Shown here piece by piece: positions 1-10,900 of a stretch of 64,000 nt of DNA. Made by a program: the position numbers and the translations under genes. The notes under the pieces were generated by a model, which saw nothing but the letters and a program-made list of their open reading frames with translations, made no database searches and was not told where the DNA came from. Origin of the DNA: Riptortus pedestris (taxonomy: Eukaryota > Arthropoda > Insecta > Hemiptera > Alydidae); contig CM032229.1 of assembly GCA_019009955.1 (NCBI GenBank), forward strand, positions 7,794,001 to 7,858,000. Reading direction: 5' to 3'. The first letter of the stretch is position 1. Each line of letters starts with the position of its first letter.

Positions 1-436
1 TCCGAATAAATAATTAAATCAAATTTTGTATTACCAATGCTAACGGAATGTATCGTTATTTTTTTAAAATAAATGGTTTTTATTTCCATCCGTCAACAGC
101 TGCCAACAGAACCTTTCTAAACATGCATTCCTCCATCAGATGAGGGCAGATCGCTACTACATTTTTGAGAGATGCAACATGAGAATGCATGAACACTAAA
201 TAAGTTTTCAATATCATATGAAACGGATATTCGAGGAATCACAAAAAGACTTTTAATATTACATCCATTATGAATCTAGTGGAGCTATTTTATTCAAAAA
301 ATGTCATCAATATGATTTTGAAACAAATACTTTAGTCTTGAATTTTTTTAAAAACTAACAATAGCATTTTAACTAAATATATTTTTACCCAAGAAAACAA
401 CCAAACAGAACAGGCAGGGGTCCCCATTAAATATTG
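1..436. other. AT-rich stretch, nothing recognised
   Basis: No open frame of note, no repeat arms and no similarity to the repeat families seen elsewhere in the window. Confidence 0.6.
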
Positions 437-1433
437 TAGCAGATTTCCCGCGATGCTACCTAGTAGATGACGAAAATGAGATCCGTTCGAATATATTTAT
501 AAATATACTTGTCTGTTACACACATGCTAGCGGTCACAGTTTTTGTTTGATTGCTACCAAGCTCGAAAAATAAGCGTTTCACGCCAATCTAAAGTTCAAA
601 TTCATTAATGGCTGAAATCGACACAAGTGGAAGGGAGTTTTGGGGTAGAATTTTGAAAGATCAAAATATCTCCCACATTATACGGTAAATCGAAATACTG
701 TATAGAATCAATCTCGTGTTATCGTTGCCGAACGCAATATTTAATAGTTTAATATAAAAGAAAGATTAAGTTCGTTGATGGCTAAAATTGGATAAGTGGG
801 GTTTTTTTTTGTTGAAAATTCAAGATATCTCCGTTACTATAAGTCGGATCGAAAAAATGTTCAGAACAAATCTTATTGCAAATTAAATTTACTTAAAATA
901 TTATTATATATACTTATTCTCTATCTTGAATATTAACCAAGACATTTGCATATTTATCATTCAGAAAACCCCCACTTCTCATGTTACACAAACAACACTC
1001 TGTTATGTAATAAACCACATTATTCGAAGCTTAAATACCTTATATTGTTTACAAGAGACCTTTATTATACTAGATAAATGCAAATATGTTCTTGTAACCC
1101 CCCCCCTTCTTAAGTTCTTGGACTACTAAAATTGGATTGATTGAGATAAAAATTATTCTGATCCATTGTGAATTACAGTACTAGATATAGTATTTTTTTT
1201 CCAATGGAATTAATGTGTTACATTCTGATATATTTCAGTAATTGTTTCCTTTCCATTGAGAAGTTGGCACACCTGTTTATTTACGTTTCAGACGCTTCCC
1301 ATAGGGAGGTTTCTTATTATCGTTTGTATTTATTCACTTGATATCGACTGTGTTATTGTGTAACTATTATATATATTCATCTATTGTTAAATTTGGAAAA
1401 TCTGCTTAGTTTTCGCAGCCCCTGCGTGACGGA
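437..1433 (-). mobile_element. H element, long subtype, near complete
   Basis: The palindrome-end remnant (GTAGCAGATTTCCC) starts at 437, followed by the GATGACGAAAATGAG block, a short AT tract instead of a long (TA)n, the GCTAGCGGTCAC block, the TCAAGTTCGTTAATGGCTG-like blocks, and the other terminus (CGCAGCCCCTGCGTGACGGA) ending at 1433. The palindrome itself is lost by a small deletion. The long subtype has an extra segment (about 960-1400, with CACTTCTCATGTTA and a GAAGCTTAAATACC block) absent from the short subtype. The element abuts the tail of a SINE at 1436, which suggests insertion into it. Confidence 0.75.
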
Positions 1434-1435
1434 CG

Positions 1436-1605
1436 TTTTTTACTATGGCTAATCGGGATCAACAGGTTACCACCCTTTTTTTAGCCAAATTGGGACAAGG
1501 CTTTTATTTCATGGGAAGTCAATAAAAATATGTTCCTGTTGCCAAGGCGGGAATCGAACTCGCCACTCCTTATATAACCTCTCGAATATTAAATGAGTTA
1601 TCTTA
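1436..1605 (-). mobile_element. SINE (tRNA-derived family S), minus strand
   Basis: Read on the minus strand it has the tRNA-like B-box region (GCGAGTTCGATTCCCGCC at about 1541-1560), then the body with AGTCAATAAAAG-like and GGTAACCTGTTGAT blocks, and a truncated GGACG-type tail at 1436. It aligns by eye with the copies at 33.7, 41.2 and 47.3 kb. Confidence 0.7.
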
Positions 1606-2401
1606 ATTTTTGTTTCCACTCTTCAAGAATCTTCCATTTATAATCATCGGAGGCACTAAAAATCTCATGTCCAACTAAGATTTCTATTTACGAAGTCTCC
1701 TTACTACGGCAAACATTTAAAATAGACGGTGAGATGAGATGACTGTTGTGCCATTCCGACACGGACGTATGTTTTTTTTTAAATTGGATACCAGAGGTCT
1801 TGGAAACACGAATATCTAAGTTCGGAGCGGGTTTACAGAGTTGTTTTTTGTGTTTTTCTGTATGTGTATTTTATTGGAAATGATAAAACAACATTTCATA
1901 TTATATATATATAAAAGGTAAGCAAAATCAATTCCAAACGAAACTGGCACAAACACAAAGTGAACCTTCTAATGAAATATGTCAAAAGGCCATCATATCA
2001 TGCCAACAACAGAACCTTCTGGGGATTTGATTAATATACATTTCTAAGTACGTGTACTACAAGGAAATCTACCCTCACGAATATATAGCATATATGAAAA
2101 TTAAAAAAAAAAGTATTAAAGAATTTGCAATCTACACGACTAATAAAAAAGATACTGTAGATGAAAGAGGAGGTTAAGTCAGATGGAAGCCGTGCAACTT
2201 GCCAATATAAATGATACGAATCCAATTTATGCTCCATGACAGCTCTTATTTACTTGGTTCAATTTCTGCCAAAGACACTTATTAATTCTCATTTTAACTC
2301 CCAAGTCAGGCCAATCGTGATGTAGCCTCATATTTACAGAACATAAAACTTTAATGCTTTTTTAAAACAAAATCTCCAATGTCACCTATCATATGCTATA
2401 T
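1606..2401. other. Unassigned AT-rich DNA
   Basis: No supported gene or repeat. Short open frames here look like chance. A TA microsatellite follows at its right edge. Confidence 0.5.
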
Positions 2402-2403
2402 GC

Positions 2404-2404
2404 C

Positions 2405-2451
<47 letters not shown>

Positions 2452-2452
2452 G
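2404..2452. repeat. (TA)n microsatellite
   Basis: About 20 TA repeats directly in front of the LINE-A fragment. Confidence 0.95.
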
Positions 2453-2458
2453 TCATCC

Positions 2459-3050
2459 AGTGGCAATAACGATGGACTATAACTAATAAAGGGCAACATT
2501 TAGAACATTTTATTCCAAAAATTTACTCATATATCACAGGCAAATACAGGACATGGTTCACTACCAACGATTCAACTTAAAAGACAACAATACTTGTCCT
2601 AGTGATTACAAAAGTCCAAAAACATGTCAACACTTAATTTACGATTGCAGACTATTGACTTACGAACGACAAAAACTGAAACCGGGCATTATACGGCTAA
2701 TTTCCAATGGAAGTAGCCATTATCAAAAAAAAAAATAATGCGCTTAAAATATTTGCTGAACATACATTTGATACAATTAATAGGATGAATACCTATTACA
2801 GCTGATAAAAACAACTTAAAGGATTACGAATGATCAGTAATTATTGTATTGAAGCTAACTATTTTCTATTTATATGCTTTTCTTATTTAACGTTATTATT
2901 GTTAATTGTTTATATAATAATTTAGACTCTCGTAATAATTGATATATAACGTCTATTAAATACTTCATATGCATGTGATATGTAAATTGGATGGGACATG
3001 CAGATAAATAGTCGGCCCTCTTTTTGAGTTACAATAGGAAGGAAATAAAA
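2459..3050 (+). mobile_element. LINE-A 3' fragment
   Basis: The segment after the RNase H domain of a non-LTR retrotransposon ORF2 plus its 3' UTR. From 2553 the frame reads VHYQRFNLKDNNTCPSDY and then a Cys/His knuckle (CQHLIYDC), matching the copy at 20.6 kb residue for residue over most of its length. The 3' UTR contains the GCATGTG...TGGGACATGCA block and ends GAGTTACAATAGGAAGGAAA. Stops upstream of 2553 and the strong 5' truncation show it is dead. An H element begins exactly at its tail. Confidence 0.85.
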
Positions 3051-3051
3051 G

Positions 3052-3578
3052 TCCGTCACGCAGGGGCCCGTGAAGTTTTACAATAGAGAAATCTGCCTAA
3101 TAACAACTGTAGTAGTAAGAAACCTCTAAACCTAAAACATTATTTAGGGCGTAATAACCCAGTAGTTTCTAGCCCCAAAAAACAGTTAACCTAACCTCCA
3201 AACCTATTCACGAGGGACGAATAGTTATGGAAATGGCCACCAGAGCTCTCGGTGGAAAGTCCGAACATAGCCTACTGGCGACCACACGCAGAATAAAAAT
3301 GCAAATATCTCGGTTAATATTCAAGATACAGAATAAATGTATATATAAGTATTTATATTAAATTTAATTTTCAATTAGATTGGTTCTATTCAAATTTATG
3401 ATCCGATGCATAATTACTGAGATATTTCGAATTTTTGAAAATCCCCCCCCTCTAAACCCCCCTCCCACTGGTCTGATTTCAGCCGTTAACGAACTTGATC
3501 TTCCTTTTTACATGAAACGATTAAATACCGACTTTGGTGACGAATAAACAAAAATTGCGACCGCTAGAGTGTTAACAG

Positions 3579-3638
<60 letters not shown>

Positions 3639-3760
3639 TTGAACGGACCTCATTTTCGTCATCTCCTGGGTAGGATCGATGGACATTTGAAGAAATTTTT
3701 CGAAAATCGCGTCATGAGTACGACCTCAATAGCTGATTTCCCTTAAGGGAAATCTGCTAA
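3052..3760 (+). mobile_element. H element, short subtype, full length (reference copy)
   Basis: A complete copy of the commonest repeat here. It starts CCGTCACGCAGGGG after an A-rich flank and runs through a block with GGCCACCAGAGCTC and GTCCGAACATAGC. It continues through conserved blocks (AATATTCAAGATACAGAATA, GGTCTGATTTCAGC, CGAACTTGATCTTCC, GCGACCGCTAGAG), a long (TA)n at about 3583-3636, and GAACGGACCTCATTTTCGTC. It ends in a perfect 20-bp palindrome (GATTTCCCTTAAGGGAAATC, 3735-3754) and TGCTAA. It has no coding capacity. The hairpin close to a CTAA end and the subterminal inverted motif (GCAGATTTCCC at both ends in other copies) suggest a non-autonomous Helitron/Helentron-like element; no transposase was seen to prove it. 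Confidence 0.85.
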
Positions 3761-3859
3761 TAAATAAAAAATTATCAATACATCACAACATACAAGAATG
3801 CCTGCTGAAGATATATATGTATATATACACATACATACATACACATATACATACATACA

Positions 3860-4862
3860 TATTTGTCTGCTAACGCTCTAGAAGTCGCAATTTTTTGTTA
3901 ATCGTTACCAAACTAGATATTTAAAAGTTTTATGCAATAATGAATGTCAAGTTCGTTAACTGCTGAAATCGAAACTGGAAGGAGGGGTTTAGAGGGGGGG
4001 GGAGAGATTTCGAAAATTCAAAATATCTCCGTTATTATGCGTCGGATCTAAGAATTGCAAAGAACCAATCTTATTGCAAATATTGTTACATACATGTTTC
4101 TCTATATTGAATATTTATATTTCCATGTTTTAGTTTTCAGTCATTAGTAAACCCCACTCTTACCTCTTACTCGTGTCATGTTAGCAATATGCTGTTATAG
4201 ATAGTACCACTTCATGCCAAGGATAAATAAAAAATATGATCTTCATTCACTTTGTAAGATACATAAAAATACGTTATGTAATGATGTCTTCAATTAAGAT
4301 TTGTCGTTCTTTAATCGAAAATATTTATTTGGCCTATGCCATACTTGATATTGAACCGTTTCAGTCAATACTAAAGGTCATATTTGTTATTGTCGGTAAT
4401 TGTACATGAAATAGTGGGTATTTATAGTGGGGAGGAATTCGAAAATTCGTAATATCTCTGTTATTATGATTTGGACCAAAATTATTTATCCATTTTTTGA
4501 GGTCCTGGGCAGTCACAGGGAAACCTTGGTTCCTGTCACATCATTGTGAAGAGGGCACTGATGATGGAGCGTATGCTCTGAAAGCGCTCTGTCGCAACGA
4601 ATAAAGAAGAGTGAAGGAAAGAGGCGTTTTTTCTTACCTGAGAAAAATTATTTATGTTCTACTATTGTTGTCCTATGTTTCGACTCAACTATTGAGCGGG
4701 TTATTAGTACTTTCTTGTTTTTTGATTTGAGTAACTCCTCCCCCCTTCTACTCATCGGTTTTTTACATATAAATAGAGAATATATGGTCTTTTGTGGCCA
4801 GAAGTGTATTATACCAGTATGTGGGAAGTCTCCTTAGTTTGCGCAGCCACTGCGTGACGGAC
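3860..4862 (-). mobile_element. H element, long subtype, palindrome end missing
   Basis: Begins inside the family at the microsatellite edge (TTTGTCTGCTAACGCTCTAG) and runs through the GTTCGTTAACTGCTGAAATC and AAATATCTCCGTTATTATG blocks to the opposite terminus (GCCACTGCGTGACGGA). It contains the long-subtype segment and, at 4500-4620, an unrelated insert ending in the CTGATGA...GAAAGCGC motif described separately. Confidence 0.75.
4558..4612 (+). ncRNA. Hammerhead-ribozyme-like core motif (copy 1)
   Basis: CTGATGA is followed by a short stem (GGAGC-GTAT-GCTCT), then GAAA, GCGCTCT and GTC, and an AATAAA at about 4600. This is the order of the conserved hammerhead core. One unpaired T precedes the stem, and I could not close stems I and III convincingly, so activity is not claimed. 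Related motifs lie at 39.2, 58.3, 59.8, 62.0 and 62.5 kb. Confidence 0.35.
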
Positions 4863-5741
4863 TTTATTAAAATTTTGAGTTATCACCTTGAGTTACAATC
4901 CATAGTCATCTCGACTCCTTTGCTTCTATTGCCAGGAGATGGTGAAAAGAGATCATGAGCATGTCATAGTCAGATGCGTGGGAAATCTGCTTAGTTAACG
5001 CAGCTCCCTTGTTTCAACATTTTTTCGCTTTAACAGAAAGGTGTTGAGTGTATTAAATATTTCCCGAGGGTGATGATAAGCGGCCTCCAGACGGGCATTG
5101 GTCAATACGAGGCGGCCTCATAGAATCCAAATGTCTTCTTCGGCGTCGGTTGCACAATCCCTTTTGTACTTATGATTAAAGTGTTATGGAAAACCGTATA
5201 TCCTGTGTGTATAGCCTGTGCTATCAGTGAATCCATGTTTGAGTAACAATAGCGAGCATAGGACTTACACAGCACTGTGTTTAGGCCAATAGATTTTTAA
5301 GCTGTTTGTGCCAGATAAATCTAGCTATAGTCGCATATAGTAATTTTAGGTAATAGTTGAAACTGTAAGAGAAATGGCATATATAACAGAATTCGAAAGA
5401 CTAGTAAATGGCAGTAAATAAACCAAGCCTTATAAGAAACTTGTTATACGAGACATAACCTGTTTCATAAATGCAAATAAGAGTGTAGGTTTTAATTTTG
5501 CGAGTAATGGAAATTTCTTAAAAGCAGTTAATATCATTTTACGCTCTTTCATAAAAGACGATTCGATCAGGTAGATTCTCAGCAAGTAGTGGAAAACTAT
5601 GTAAATAAGGGATCGGAAGATCATACCTAACCAACTTGTACTAAATTAACCTTTTTACAAAAGTTGTATTACACAACTTTTCTCTATCTTGAACATTACC
5701 CAAGATTTCTTAATTTTCAGGCTTCTTTAAACCACCATTCT
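4863..5741. other. Mostly unassigned; one H-element end fragment
   Basis: A stranded H terminus lies at about 4977-5013 (GGAAATCTGCTTAGTTAACG then CAGCTCCC), minus orientation. The rest, including the slightly GC-richer 5060-5160, is unrecognised. Confidence 0.5.
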
Positions 5742-5822
5742 AGCAGATTTCCCTTAAGGTCAATCAGCTATTGAGGTTCTTCTCATGAAGTGATTTTCGA
5801 AAAGTTAATTAGGCTTGTTACG

Positions 5823-5868
<46 letters not shown>
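5742..5868 (-). mobile_element. H element palindrome-end fragment plus (TA)n
   Basis: CTAGCAGATTTCCCTTAAGG and the following CAGCTATTGAGG-TTC block are clear, then the copy degrades into (TA)n at 5825-5866, where the next element begins. Confidence 0.7.
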
Positions 5869-5869
<1 letters not shown>

Positions 5870-5872
<3 letters not shown>

Positions 5873-6947
5873 GTAACCTCTGTCTGTACATTGATTTTTT
5901 TCGCGAAATTTCACGATAACTTTTCGTTTCACATGTCATAGACACCATAACTGCATTTTGTTTCTTTTGTGTCTGTTTGTTTGTTTATTTGTTTGTTTGT
6001 TTGTTACCTTTTCACGCATAAACGGCTGAACCGAATTTTATGAAACTTGGTATGTATATTACTACTAACCCAACTTAAACTTTAGGCTATATTAATTTTC
6101 TCTGAGACGAACAGGACTGGGAGTTATAAGGGAGGCCTGAAATTAAAAACAACTATATTTCGTTTCTTATTCGAATTTCGGCAAAAATGCACATAACAAA
6201 AGTTAATTATTTAGTTATTTAGATTAACTTTTGTTATATACACTTTTGCCGTATACCGAAGTTTAAATGCGTTATACGCTAATAATTATAGCGGGGGTCA
6301 ACAATATTATTTGCCAAAAAAGACTCAACCGAACTATATAAAACTCGGTATGTGTATTAGCAGTGAGGCCTTCATTATAATAAGCCATACCAATATTTCT
6401 ATGTACGGGCAGGAGTGGGGGTTATAAGAGAAGCCTGAAATTAAAAATAGCGATATTTCGTTTTCTATTGGTTTTTCCGCAAATAAAAACATAACAAAAG
6501 TTGTTTATTTTGTTATTTGGAGTAACTTTTGTTGTATACACTTTTGTCGTATACCTAAGTATAAATGAGTTATACGTTAAACCTTTAGCGGGCACTAACG
6601 GCTGAACCGAACTTAACGAACCTCGGTATGTCAATTAGCATTAATTCTTCCCTGATTATAAGTTATATTAAAATTTTTAGGTTCGAACGGGAGGGGAGTT
6701 ATAAGGGAGGCCTGATATAAAAATTCACCATATTTCCATTTATAAGAAACAGGAAAATGTAAAAATATCGAAGAATGTGAAGAATTATTAGCTATTATTA
6801 GCAAATCACCGGCAACGACGGGTATCAATCCTAAACACTGGGACGGGTAAATGTCAAAATATTGTGCAATGTAAAGCCTGCTAAAAAATACCATCACCAT
6901 TCAGCCTCAAATGAATTCCCGGGCGAAGCCGGGTATCTGAGCTAGTA
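5870..6947 (+). mobile_element. Helitron-like element G (GC hairpin, CTAG end)
   Basis: Begins about TGTAACCTCTGTCTGTAC and ends with CCCGGGCGAAGCCGGG, TATCTGAG and CTAG followed by T. A GC hairpin about 10 nt before CTAG is the classical Helitron 3' signature. Inside are three diverged tandem repeats of roughly 290 bp (starting near 6018, 6327 and 6597). The first two carry an inverted AACAAAAGTTA...TAACTTTTGTT pair and a GTATAC...GTTATACG block; the third is truncated. A (GTTT)n run lies at 5978-6004. No Rep/helicase frame is present, so it is non-autonomous. A shorter copy lies inverted at 34.2-35.0 kb. Confidence 0.7.
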
Positions 6948-6974
6948 TATATATATATATTTAATAATGATGTT

Positions 6975-8027
<1,053 letters not shown>

Positions 8028-8586
8028 TGTGTGTATATATATATATATACAAATATATGTGTGTGCGCGCGTGTGTGTGTGTATAATTATATTGGGATTG
8101 CCGGTTAAGGCTTGGACAACCACGACTAACCTGAGTATGGAATTATTTTGCACGACTGAAGGAAAATTAAAATAAATTTCTAATCAGTCCCCATAGTTTG
8201 CTGAAAACACCTTAAAAAATATCGATTTTAATCAACATTCATCATTGTTAAGTACCACATCTGAGGCGACCGTCTTTGTTTGGGATATATTTAGACTGAG
8301 GATATAATGAGTGTGAATAATATTCATGGCAAGGTTATCCTATACACAGTCTATTTATATTTCGTGCCTCGTTATTTACAGTTATGTTCCGTCATTATAA
8401 CATTCAGGGCACGAAGGAAAATTAATATACTATCGATGAGTCAGATAGTATAAACATTAAACAGTGTCCCATTTCCGTTCGCCAAGGATCGATTCCCTCA
8501 TTTCGGTCACTTATTATTGTAGAATTAAATTTATTCAAAACTTGATTTTATTGATAGACCGTTTCCAGACGTATAAATTATATAAC
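8028..8586. other. Mixed GT/TA microsatellite then unassigned DNA
   Basis: Simple repeats to about 8085, then nothing recognised up to the mariner end. Confidence 0.5.
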
Positions 8587-9107
8587 AGGTGTTTTTTTAG
8601 AGGTATAGAACTTTAAATTGCAATAAAACAACGATGGATTATTCGATTGACAAGAATTTTTTTGTATTCGAAAGATAATCTTGTGGCATTACATTTTAAA
8701 TACGATTTCTGGCATATTATACCACCATGGCTGGCTCGGATGTAGTCCAATCTGAAAGTCCAATTTTCGATGACTCCTTCCAACATTTGTGGCCGTATAT
8801 CGGCAATAACACGGCGAATGTTGTCTTCCAAATGGTCAAGCGTTTGTGGCTTATCCGCATAGACCAATGACTTTACATAGCCCCACAGAAAGTAGTCTAG
8901 CGGTGTTAAATCACAAGATCTTGGAGGCCAATTCACAGGTCCAAAACGTGAAATTAGGCGGTCACCAAACGTGTCTTTCAATAAATCGATTGTGGCACGA
9001 GCTGTGTGACATGTTGCGCCGTATATGTATAATATTTAAAATGTAATGCCACAAGATTATCTTACGAATAAAAAAAAATTCTTGTCAATCGAATAATTCA
9101 TCGTTGT
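8587..9107 (-). mobile_element. Rearranged mariner-family transposon
   Basis: The outer end appears to begin at AGGTGTTTTTTTAGAGG (8588). A 74-bp arm (8628-8701) is repeated inverted with only a few mismatches at 9034-9107. Between them lies the C-terminal third of a mariner transposase. The right arm repeats the end of the coding region, including the stop-codon area, so the element looks as if its 3' end was duplicated in inverted orientation and replaced the 5' two thirds. The outermost roughly 40 bp seen on the left is missing on the right, where H-element DNA begins. Confidence 0.8.
8689..9020 (-). pseudogene. Mariner transposase C-terminal remnant
   Basis: Reads GATCHTARATIDLLKDTFGD, then the segment with PPRSCDLTPLDYFLWG, whose Asp before LTP is the expected third catalytic residue of the DDE/D domain, then a helix-rich tail (LEDNIRRVIADIRPQM). 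The Asp that normally precedes GATCHTA (second catalytic residue) is missing because the upstream coding sequence has been replaced. A frameshift near 8725 displaces the ancestral MPEIVFKM end, whose TAA lies at 8689-8691. It cannot encode an active enzyme. Confidence 0.9.
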
Positions 9108-9113
9108 CCGTCC

Positions 9114-9165
<52 letters not shown>

Positions 9166-9173
9166 GGACGGAC
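9106..9173. repeat. Perfect palindrome with (TA)n core
   Basis: GTCCGTCCAAAATTA, about 19 TA repeats, then TAATTTTGGACGGAC. The 15-bp arms match exactly. The sequence is half an H-element junction (GGACGGACCTC) mirrored across the microsatellite. Confidence 0.9.
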
Positions 9174-9232
9174 CTCAGTTGCGTCATCTCCTTGGTGGCA
9201 TTGATGGTCGTTCAAAATTTTGCTATGAAAAC
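9160..9232 (+). mobile_element. H element fragment (microsatellite side)
   Basis: TTTTGGACGGACCTCAGTTG, CGTCATCTCCTTGG and GATGGTCGTTC match the block that follows the microsatellite in complete copies; the palindrome terminus is absent. Confidence 0.65.
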
Positions 9233-9239
9233 AAAGATG

Positions 9240-9955
9240 TGCGGCAGTACAACCTTGATTTTGTCAAGGGAATTCTTAATTTCAGCGTTTTTTTTAATTT
9301 TGTACTCCTTATTTTTAATTATATTGTTGTAGTGCATCTATGATCATTTTTAATATTTTTACCTAATTATTTCTCTAATTCATATAATTGGTAATACTTT
9401 AAATTTATTTTAACCTAATATATTATTTATTTTTAAGTAGTTTTTATATATTGTTTCGTTCCATTTTGTTATTTTTTGTTGGTTTCTATTTTTGTGTTGT
9501 CTATTTTAAGTTTATGGTATTTTGATTTTTTTTTGTTTTGAACAATCTCACGAAGCTCCGAAGCATATAATAATTGAACATTTTTTTTTTTTTTTACAGG
9601 ATTCATCTTGTATATAAAAACATCCTTCAGACATAAGGTTCTTTAATTTATTGTTTTTATATTTAACATATTCTGACAGAGCCTTAAAGAGCCTTACTCT
9701 GCAAATTGTATGCTTTTCTAGAAATATTCAAGTTTGTGGTTGGGGGTTTGAAGGATGTTCTTGTTTCTTGGTTTATGATTATGTGTTGCGCTATTTTTGT
9801 AAAACAAGTTCATTTTTAGTTAAATTTATTATTTTTGACTCTTTAAAGAGTGGCCGACAGAAATCGCTAGACTTCCTGTTGAATATAAACCTTAATGCAC
9901 TCTTCTGTAAAGTAAATATTAAAATATGGTTGTTTGAGTTAGGCCGATGATTAAT
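9240..9955 (-). mobile_element. LINE-B fragment (end of reverse transcriptase ORF plus 3' part)
   Basis: The minus strand reads NNHILIFTLQKSALRFIFN and RPLFKESKIINL, which aligns with the LINE-B copy at 12.7-12.9 kb (SHILIFKLQKRTIRFIFKS). The frame continues with LVLQK and, after stops, PSNPQPQT, again shared with 12.9 kb. It is 5' truncated at about 9955. The lower half is T-rich and may be 3' UTR; its exact end is uncertain. Confidence 0.65.
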
Positions 9956-10422
9956 GCCATCTGTGTGTATTCCTGTTCGCCAAAGAGATATTAGCTTTTG
10001 CCCGAAGCCTAGAGATCCACTAATTACTAGCTGTGTAATATGGCAGAGTGGTGTATGAGCCCTCTCTATTCTGATGCGAGCTGTGGAGGTGGAAGGCAAC
10101 GCGGGGTTATAGCGGGCCTGCTTGAAGGTTATGTTGGTATGACGCTAGTACTTGTTGAAAGTAGTAAACCTCCTTCCCTTCAACCAGTCAGCCTCTGAGC
10201 CTCGCTGGGGGTGCTTCGCTACTTGGTAAGTCCCAAACACAACTTAATACTGCAGCAAAACTAATGCTTTTTCTCTAAAACCCCCATCTGGAGTAAGTCT
10301 ATGACACTTCCTGCCTTAATGCTGGTTCCCACGCTTCCCCCATTTATATTTTATCAATGGCGGAACTCTAATACTATATCTGTTAACAGAAAATACTTCT
10401 AATGGCGGATATAAATGAAAAA
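9956..10422. other. GC-richer unassigned DNA
   Basis: A minus-strand frame runs on past the LINE-B start (about 9956-10099) but is unlike LINE-B there. Nothing is recognised in 10100-10420. Confidence 0.4.
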
Positions 10423-10423
10423 A

Positions 10424-10900
10424 GTCCGTCACTTAGAGGTTTAGAAGTTAAGGAATATATATCAGTTTCAAATCACATTCATGTCTGAAAAACGACACTA
10501 TACCGAAATAAAACATGGCTGTCTTCTAACTATGGTGTCTCTACAGACAAGTAATAGAATGTTTGTTTATTGCTTATTAAAAAATAATACAGGATGCAAT
10601 ATTATTCTAACCGCGATTGTTTGTTAATAAAATATATAATATATCAGCAATCACTTCATGCATTATCTGATTGGTTACTGGCTACTAATAATATCAAACT
10701 GATATATAAAAGATTTTTTGTTTTATTCAAAACGTTTAAACATTGAGTTTGATAACTATCTATGAAAAATTCACAACTACTTGAGTGGTAACAGATATTT
10801 ATATATATTTGAACCGTCTTAATTTTCTTTATTTTCTGGGTAGAATCGATGGGATTTGAAAACTTATCATTTTTAAATAATTTTGTCATGAATATACACC
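10424..10900 (+). mobile_element. Decayed H element
   Basis: The start CCGTCACTTAGAGG follows an A-rich flank, and the CTTAATTTTCTTTATTTTCTGG / GGTAGAATCGATGG block appears at 10815-10856. The middle contains a short LINE-B relic (see next entry). Confidence 0.5.
10610..10725 (+). mobile_element. LINE-B reverse transcriptase relic
   Basis: HALSDWLLATNNIK on the plus strand aligns with KSLSDWLMVNKLAK at about 12.44 kb in the LINE-B copy. The relic is very short. Confidence 0.4.

Noticed and set aside
8846..9046. Plus-strand open frame over the mariner
   Set aside because: Shadow of the minus-strand transposase remnant.
9791..10099. 102-codon minus-strand frame taken as one protein
   Set aside because: Its second half is LINE-B sequence, while the first half is unlike LINE-B and has no recognised motif; it is a chance fusion.
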